Shown: one piece after another, positions 59,504 to 64,000 of the stretch | Numbering within the stretch: position 1 is the stretch's first letter | Layout: each line of letters starts with the position of its first letter | Source of the DNA: Acinetobacter higginsii | GTDB taxonomy: Bacteria > Pseudomonadota > Gammaproteobacteria > Pseudomonadales > Moraxellaceae | Direction of reading: 5' to 3' | NCBI RefSeq assembly: GCF_000369525.1 | Contig: NZ_KB850071.1 | Coordinates: 195,032 to 259,031, forward strand | Length of the DNA stretch: 64,000 bases | Notes under the pieces: model-generated | Database searches by the model: none | What the model was told of the DNA's origin: nothing | Seen by the model: the letters and a program-made list of their open reading frames with translations, nothing else | Made by a program: the position numbers and the translations under genes

Positions 59504-59532
59504 TTGACGTGTGAGCGCATTCCCCCTAATAT
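59504..59532 (+). promoter_or_regulatory. Promoter of the tRNA-Ala/tRNA-Glu unit
   Basis: TTGACG (59504-59509) and TAATAT (59527-59532), 17-base spacer, followed by a G/C-rich discriminator (TGCGCTC), as in stringently controlled stable RNA promoters. Confidence 0.75.
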
Positions 59533-59542
59533 TGCGCTCACA
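59510..59542. repeat. Perfect inverted repeat spanning the tRNA-Ala promoter
   Basis: TGTGAGCGCA (59510-59519) and TGCGCTCACA (59533-59542), 13-base loop. One arm fills the spacer, the other the discriminator, so the -10 lies in the loop. Could be an operator or the gltX terminator stem (no T run follows). Confidence 0.75.
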
Positions 59543-59548
59543 CATTCT

Positions 59549-59624
59549 GGGGTCATAGCTCAGTTGGTAGAGCGCTACAATGGCATTGTAGAGGTCAGCA
59601 GTTCGATCCTGCTTGGCTCCACCA
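59549..59624 (+). tRNA. tRNA-Ala (anticodon GGC)
   Basis: 76 bases with encoded CCA. Acceptor GGGGTCA/TGGCTCC contains the G3-U70 pair that identifies alanine tRNAs. Anticodon stem CTACA/TGTAG with loop ATGGCAT gives GGC; TTCGATC in the T loop. Confidence 0.96.
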
Positions 59625-59693
59625 GAGTCTCGAAATCGCAATGCTTTTCCGAGATGAAGTTAGGCTTTCAGTCATGTATGTGTTGCCTCATCT

Positions 59694-59769
59694 GTCCCTA
59701 TCGTCTAGAGGCCTAGGACATCGCCCTTTCACGGCGGTAACCGGGGTTCGAATCCCCGTAGGGACGCCA
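59694..59769 (+). tRNA. tRNA-Glu (anticodon TTC), copy 1
   Basis: 76 bases with encoded CCA. Acceptor GTCCCTA/TAGGGAC, anticodon loop CTTTCAC giving TTC, T arm CGGGG-TTCGAAT-CCCCG. 69 bases after tRNA-Ala, so co-transcribed. Identical to copies 2 and 3. Confidence 0.97.
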
Positions 59770-59819
59770 TATTCTCGAATATAATAATTATATTTTTCTA
59801 ATAATCTTTCTCAAGCAGA

Positions 59820-59847
59820 TTGCACATTTTCGAATTTTCCATAAAAT
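59820..59847 (+). promoter_or_regulatory. Possible promoter of the amino acid permease
   Basis: TTGCAC and TAAAAT with a 16-base spacer, 33 bases before the ATG. Confidence 0.4.
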
Positions 59848-59879
59848 AGCCGCTTCTCTATGCTTGGACAAATTGTCGT

Positions 59880-61286
59880 ATGCAATCTTCCAACTCAAAT
59901 GCGAATTCAGAACCAACAACGCTAAAGCGTGCCATGAGCACTCGCCATTTAGTCATGCTTTCTTTAGGTGGCGCGATTGGTACAGGTTTGTTTTTAGGTT
60001 CTGGCGAAGTTATCGCTCAAACCGGCCCTGTGGGTGCAATTATTGCCTATGTTTTAGGTGGCTTAATTGCTTATATGGTTATGCTCTGCTTAGGTGAGCT
60101 TGCAGTACACATGCCTGTTGCTGGATCTTTTGGTGCATACGCTCAAAAATATATTGGTCCAGGCACAGGTTATATGATTTCTTGGGTCTACTGGCTCACG
60201 TGGACCGCAACTTTAGGTACAGAATTTACCGCTGCGGCCTTACTGATGCAGGAATGGTTTCCACACATTTCCATGTGGATTTGGACCATTATCTTTGCAG
60301 TCACCATTTTGGGGTTAAATCTCACCTCAACCCGAATGTTCGCCGAATCCGAATTCTGGTTAGCCCTAGTTAAAGTTGTGACCGTGATTGCCTTCATTAT
60401 CCTTGGTTTATTGGCAATTTTTGGTTTGATCTCATTCAATGGCTATGAATCAGCACCACTATTTCACAATTTGACTGCACACGGCTGGTTCCCGCAAGGG
60501 CTCATTCCAATCTTTACCACCATGTTGATTGTGAATTTTGCCTTTTCAGGTACAGAATTGATTGGTGTTGCTGCAGGTGAGACCAAAGACCCTGCTGAGA
60601 ATGTTCCAAAGGCAATCAATGCCGCGATCTGGCGTTTATTGATTTTCTTTGTCGGCACAATCGTGGTGATCAGTGCCTTATTGCCATTCCAAGTCGCGGG
60701 CTTAGGTGGTGAAGGGGTGAGTAGCAGTCCTTTCGTGACGGTATTTAACTACATTGGTATTCCTTATGCCGACGACATTATCCGTTTCGTGATTATTACC
60801 GCACTTCTTTCTGCTGCAAACTCAGGTCTTTATGCTGCATCACGTATGATGTGGTCTTTATCAGATCAGCGTCAGTTACCAAGTGTATTCTCGCGCTTAT
60901 CAAAAAGTGGCACCCCAATTATTGCACTGGTCGTGACCATGTTTGGTGCGATTCCTGGTCTGTTATCAGAGCACTTTGCCCCTGAAACAATTTTTAAGAA
61001 TTTATTAGGTGTTGCGGCATTTACCATGGTCATCGTGTGGATGAGTATTTGCTGGAGCCAATTTAACTTTAGACGCCAATGGTACAAAGCGGGCCATAGC
61101 GCAAAAGACTTAAAATTTGCTGCACCGCTTTATCCTATCGTACCCATCTTAGGTTTTATCTTCTGCTTTATTACTGGCTTAAGTATGGCGGCAGACCCTG
61201 AGATGCAAGCAGGCTTTATTGGTTGTTTGCTGTTTATTGCAGCATGTTACCTAAGTCATTATGTTTTCTATCGAAACCGTAAATAA
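59880..61286 (+). CDS. APC-family amino acid permease
   Basis: 468 residues, 12 membrane segments. HLVMLSLGGAIGTGLFLGSGEVIAQTGPVGAI is the amino acid/H+ symporter N-terminal signature, with FAFSGTELIGVAAGETKDPAENVPKA and SAANSGLYAASRMMWSLSDQRQLP further on. Resembles the LysP/AroP/S-methylmethionine permease group; the substrate cannot be set. Sits between tRNA-Glu copies 1 and 2. No clear Shine-Dalgarno before the ATG; an ATG 18 codons later is an alternative but would shorten the usual cytoplasmic tail. Confidence 0.92.
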   Translation: MQSSNSNANSEPTTLKRAMSTRHLVMLSLGGAIGTGLFLGSGEVIAQTGPVGAIIAYVLGGLIAYMVMLCLGELAVHMPVAGSFGAYAQKYIGPGTGYMISWVYWLTWTATLGTEFTAAALLMQEWFPHISMWIWTIIFAVTILGLNLTSTRMFAESEFWLALVKVVTVIAFIILGLLAIFGLISFNGYESAPLFHNLTAHGWFPQGLIPIFTTMLIVNFAFSGTELIGVAAGETKDPAENVPKAINAAIWRLLIFFVGTIVVISALLPFQVAGLGGEGVSSSPFVTVFNYIGIPYADDIIRFVIITALLSAANSGLYAASRMMWSLSDQRQLPSVFSRLSKSGTPIIALVVTMFGAIPGLLSEHFAPETIFKNLLGVAAFTMVIVWMSICWSQFNFRRQWYKAGHSAKDLKFAAPLYPIVPILGFIFCFITGLSMAADPEMQAGFIGCLLFIAACYLSHYVFYRNRK

Positions 61287-61298
61287 TCAAATCTCAGA

Positions 61299-61328
61299 AA
61301 AAATGCAGCTTAAGCTGCATTTTTATAT
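61299..61328 (+). terminator. Terminator after the permease gene
   Basis: Perfect palindrome AAAAATGCAGCTT/AAGCTGCATTTTT followed by T-rich sequence. Confidence 0.85.
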
Positions 61329-61452
61329 CTACCAATAAACCATTTGTTTGATAATTTTTTCGCTTAACTGCTTATTTTTGATTATTTATTCTGCGATATG
61401 TTTTATTTTTAGACACTTATTCACTTTTTTTAAATTTTATTCAGAAAAGTGT

Positions 61453-61481
61453 TTGACACCCTATCTAATTCACCCTAATAT
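61453..61481 (+). promoter_or_regulatory. Promoter of tRNA-Glu copies 2 and 3
   Basis: Consensus TTGACA and TAATAT with a 17-base spacer, followed by a C-rich discriminator (ACGCCCACC). The tRNA starts 17 bases after the -10. Confidence 0.85.
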
Positions 61482-61498
61482 ACGCCCACCTCTGAAAC

Positions 61499-61574
61499 GT
61501 CCCTATCGTCTAGAGGCCTAGGACATCGCCCTTTCACGGCGGTAACCGGGGTTCGAATCCCCGTAGGGACGCCA
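61499..61574 (+). tRNA. tRNA-Glu (anticodon TTC), copy 2
   Basis: Identical over 76 bases to copy 1, with its own promoter. Confidence 0.97.
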
Positions 61575-61670
61575 CTAAATTCGAGGAAAAGCAAAGATAA
61601 ATCATCTTGCTGAGAATTTAGGCTTACAAGCGATATGTTTCATATTCTGTAAGTAAATCTCCTCCGATAA

Positions 61671-61746
61671 GTCCCTATCGTCTAGAGGCCTAGGACATCG
61701 CCCTTTCACGGCGGTAACCGGGGTTCGAATCCCCGTAGGGACGCCA
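61671..61746 (+). tRNA. tRNA-Glu (anticodon TTC), copy 3
   Basis: Identical over 76 bases to copies 1 and 2; 96 bases after copy 2, followed by a terminator, so both come from one transcript. Confidence 0.97.
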
Positions 61747-61752
61747 AATTCT

Positions 61753-61784
61753 AAAAAAGCCACTGCATTGACAGTGGCTTTTTT
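61753..61784. terminator. Bidirectional terminator after tRNA-Glu copy 3
   Basis: Stem AAGCCACTG/CAGTGGCTT, six-base loop, A and T runs; serves also the convergent 61790 gene. Confidence 0.9.
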
Positions 61785-61789
61785 ATTGC

Positions 61790-62725
61790 CTATTCAGTTC
61801 CAATCCCGACCTGAACTTCTAGACGTCCAGATTGCACACGCAGACCACGGATCTCGAATTGATCAACCAGTTGTTGTACCAACTCACGGCTTTCCTGCAA
61901 GATATTTAAACCCGGTAAGATACTAAAATCGGTCAGGTTTAATAACTTATCCACCATCCACGAACGGTTATTAATGAAATCAATAAAGCCAGCCTCTTCC
62001 AGATCGATATACCACAAGCGATGCCCTTCTTTTTGAATCCCTGGGACATCACGAATCAAATGATTAATCAGGAAGGGAATCGGCAAAGAATTAATTAATT
62101 CAAAACTGACATTGCCCACTCGACGTGCAGCCCAATTGGTTAAGGTGCCGCCATGGCGAATTTGTAGATCAAGATGCTCATCGACTTGGCGTAGACGCAA
62201 ATACTTTTCCTGCCCAATACGACACTCTAAGACATTAAATTCGAGCGAAAGTCGATACAGAAAACGACGATAGTGTCCATCGAGTTCAATATGGAATCGA
62301 TCATTACCACATTCAATTTTAATATCATCAATTTCGCTGCGATCCATTCTTTTACGAATTTGATTATTCAACAGCATTTCTGGTAAATATAAGGTGAGAC
62401 TGCTTTTCCCCAATGATGTTCTTGCCATCGCCAAAGCAACCTGACGTGCGACCTCGCTCGTTTCTGACACCATATCGCGTACCGTATTACGCACTCCTTC
62501 AACACCGCGCTTGGTCTGGTGTGTGACATGATCTAAGGCATCTAGTGCAGCATCTGCCACACCTGCAATGTTACGAGAAGTATCGCTGGCAAATTCCACC
62601 GCATCTTGTGCATGTTGCAATGTTTTATTAATTAGTCGACGTGATAATGATGGTTTATCATCAGATGAAGATACATCTGCTGGCATAATATCGAACATCG
62701 CCTTTTTATCATCTTGTCGATTCAA
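61790..62725 (-). CDS. Unknown protein with helical N-terminus
   Basis: 311 residues, family not recognised. Residues about 25-105 are Ala/Asp/Val-rich and look like long amphipathic helices (LINKTLQHAQDAVEFASDTSRNIAGVADAALDALDH, then RNTVRDMVSETSEVARQVALAMA), like envelope stress or phasin-type proteins. Then a folded part with KIECGNDRFHIELDGHYRRFLYRLSLEF and a Leu-rich C-terminus. The start taken is TTG because GGGAGAG lies five bases before it; an ATG nine codons later has only a weak site. No signal peptide. Function unknown. Confidence 0.7.
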   Translation of the reverse strand: MNRQDDKKAMFDIMPADVSSSDDKPSLSRRLINKTLQHAQDAVEFASDTSRNIAGVADAALDALDHVTHQTKRGVEGVRNTVRDMVSETSEVARQVALAMARTSLGKSSLTLYLPEMLLNNQIRKRMDRSEIDDIKIECGNDRFHIELDGHYRRFLYRLSLEFNVLECRIGQEKYLRLRQVDEHLDLQIRHGGTLTNWAARRVGNVSFELINSLPIPFLINHLIRDVPGIQKEGHRLWYIDLEEAGFIDFINNRSWMVDKLLNLTDFSILPGLNILQESRELVQQLVDQFEIRGLRVQSGRLEVQVGIGTE

Positions 62726-62907
62726 GATGCTCTCCCTCTTCCCTTTGCTACTGGCTCATTTTTCTTATGAGCGTCGATCTGCTTTCTGAACTTATTAGAC
62801 GTTTTTCTGTAGATTAGCATGCTCTGCACAGCAATTTGCTTATTTTTGTTGCACAGCTTCAAATTATTTATTCCTCCTATTCACTTCATCTTTTTCAGAA
62901 AACACTA

Positions 62908-64000
62908 TCACTGATCAACTTGCTTCAGTTGTTGTTCATTCTCAATTGCTGTAACGAGAATCTGACTCGAACGCAACGTTTTATACTGCTCTAATGTGGA
63001 CTCAAGTCGCTGCACTTTCTCCTGCCCACCACCAAAATTCGAGCATTCACGTAATGCCACCCAAGCCGCTTGCATTTGATCAAATTCATTCCCTTTTACC
63101 AGTTTTAGCGTCATCCAATCAGCGAGATCCTGCGCACGTTTTTGCATTTCAAACTGCAAGGCAAATAGTCCGCTACTCAAGGCCGAGGCATCCAATAATC
63201 TCAATCCATTTCGCACTTGCTCAAACTGCTGGCTTTGTTGTTGCAGATATGGAGCTAAAACCTCCTGATTGAACCAGACAGCAAAAGCAATCATCTCCTG
63301 AACAAGCACATCACGTTGCTCATAAAGAGCCTCCCGCTCAGGATGTTGTTTATTCAAACGGATGTCTCCTAAATACGCCATCAGCCCTTGTTCCAGAATC
63401 ATCTGAATATGCCCCGGATCAAAATCAGGCTTTGGCTTCGACTCAATTGGAGTCAGCTCAGTAAGCAATTCCTCATGGTGAACAGGTTGCTGTAATAAGC
63501 GCAAAATCTCTGCATTCCGCTGGATGGCTTGCCATAAACAAGTCAGCGCTAGATCAGCCTGCCCTGTACTGACCGTATTCTGCTCCAGAAGATGCTGCCA
63601 GGCGACTTGCATCGTGTTTTGCTGAACCAAGCTTGAGAGCACACACTGTGCTGTTAAAAGCTGCGGTGCGGTTGCAATCACGTCCTGACTAAAAGGGAGA
63701 TGCGATTGCTTAGCGCCAAAAATGCTATTTAAGGATTTCCCGAGCGAATTTAGGCCACGTCCCATATCTGCCAATAGATTGCTATTTGAAGCTCGTGTCC
63801 GCAGTATCGACTCAGGTAATAACAAACTGACTGCACGCTGTAATCGTTGGGTCTGGTTGTTCTGGTCAATCGGTTTCAGATGATGGAGTAACAAATGCAG
63901 CGCATATTCAACATCACTCAACTGTGGCTGACATTCAGGCTGATTGCGACTCAACAGACAATCAATATAAGCATAAAAGGCAGTTTCATTACGGTGCTGC
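62908..64000 (-). CDS. Unknown protein, N-terminus beyond the right edge
   Basis: The frame stays open to the right edge, so the real start lies outside; a TTG at 63954 could be read as a start but has no reason to be one. The 364 visible residues are mostly alpha-helical, Leu/Gln-rich and without membrane segments or known motifs (ILEQGLMAYLGDIRLNKQHPEREALYEQRDVLVQEMIAFAVWFNQEV). Probably a cytoplasmic protein related in context to the 61790 gene, 182 bases downstream on the same strand. Family not recognised. Confidence 0.75.
   Translation of the reverse strand, partial: QHRNETAFYAYIDCLLSRNQPECQPQLSDVEYALHLLLHHLKPIDQNNQTQRLQRAVSLLLPESILRTRASNSNLLADMGRGLNSLGKSLNSIFGAKQSHLPFSQDVIATAPQLLTAQCVLSSLVQQNTMQVAWQHLLEQNTVSTGQADLALTCLWQAIQRNAEILRLLQQPVHHEELLTELTPIESKPKPDFDPGHIQMILEQGLMAYLGDIRLNKQHPEREALYEQRDVLVQEMIAFAVWFNQEVLAPYLQQQSQQFEQVRNGLRLLDASALSSGLFALQFEMQKRAQDLADWMTLKLVKGNEFDQMQAAWVALRECSNFGGGQEKVQRLESTLEQYKTLRSSQILVTAIENEQQLKQVDQ

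Noticed and set aside
59694..61746. tRNA-Glu copies as integration sites of a mobile island
   Set aside because: No integrase, no partial tRNA copy and no foreign-looking cargo; the copies are full and functional-looking.

Overview
The window reads as a chromosomal segment of a gamma-proteobacterium of the genus Acinetobacter (family Moraxellaceae). Evidence: the A+T-leaning codon use, a minor-pilin cluster matching the competence genes comB/comC/comE/comF next to ispH-gmk-rpoZ-spoT, ponA divergent from pilMNOPQ-aroKB-damX, a pilA locus beside bfd-bfr, and a short dcw cluster (rsmH-ftsL-ftsI-murE-murF-mraY) without mraZ and without the genes usually following mraY. I see no prophage, insertion sequence or CRISPR array. 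Both window edges cut genes.

Layout. 1-3347 (minus): minor-pilin operon A (fimU-pilV-pilW-pilX-pilY1, the last cut by the left edge). 3723-11896 (minus): a paralogous operon B (fimU-pilV-pilW/comB-pilX-pilY1/comC plus two PilE-type pilins). 12037-18155: ispH (minus), then gmk, rpoZ, spoT, ridA, bfd and bfr (plus). 18225-25576 (minus): an unusual pilin locus with two major-type pilins, each behind a good sigma-54 promoter, a TfpZ-type accessory protein, a PglL/TfpO-type O-oligosaccharyltransferase and, between them, three genes not usually thought of as pilin genes (serine hydrolase, O-antigen-ligase-like protein, sulfatase/phospho-transferase-like protein), the last two very A+T rich. 25990-30835 (minus): TPM-domain pair with lemA, a metal-dependent hydrolase, and a Fur-box-preceded MFS exporter. 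31007-36984: gltBD. 37432-45170: pilMNOPQ-aroK-aroB-damX. 45333-47927: ponA (plus). 47943-55968 (minus): rlmA-like gene and the dcw cluster. 56166-59490: sulfate-binding protein, a small secreted protein and gltX. 59549-61746: tRNA-Ala(GGC) and three identical tRNA-Glu(TTC) copies, with an amino acid permease between copies one and two. 61790-64000 (minus): two conserved-looking unknowns, the second cut by the right edge.

How it works together. The dominant theme is the type IV pilus: secretin and alignment subcomplex (PilMNOPQ), two alternative minor-pilin/tip-adhesin sets, two major-type pilins and a modification island. The second theme is the cell wall (ponA, dcw genes, damX). Iron control recurs: a Fur box inside the bfd promoter, another before the MFS exporter, and a third in the sbp intergenic region. 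The bacterioferritin has lost most ferroxidase ligands but keeps its haem methionine, and SpoT has a degenerate synthetase domain.

The best candidates for something new are the two-pilin modification island (18225-25576), a hairpin-rich in-frame insertion in the leader of FimU-A (about 3154-3314), and the repeat-rich insert inside the VWA domain of PilY1-B. Start codons were moved from the longest frame wherever a Shine-Dalgarno sequence, prepilin leader or gene overlap gave a better choice.
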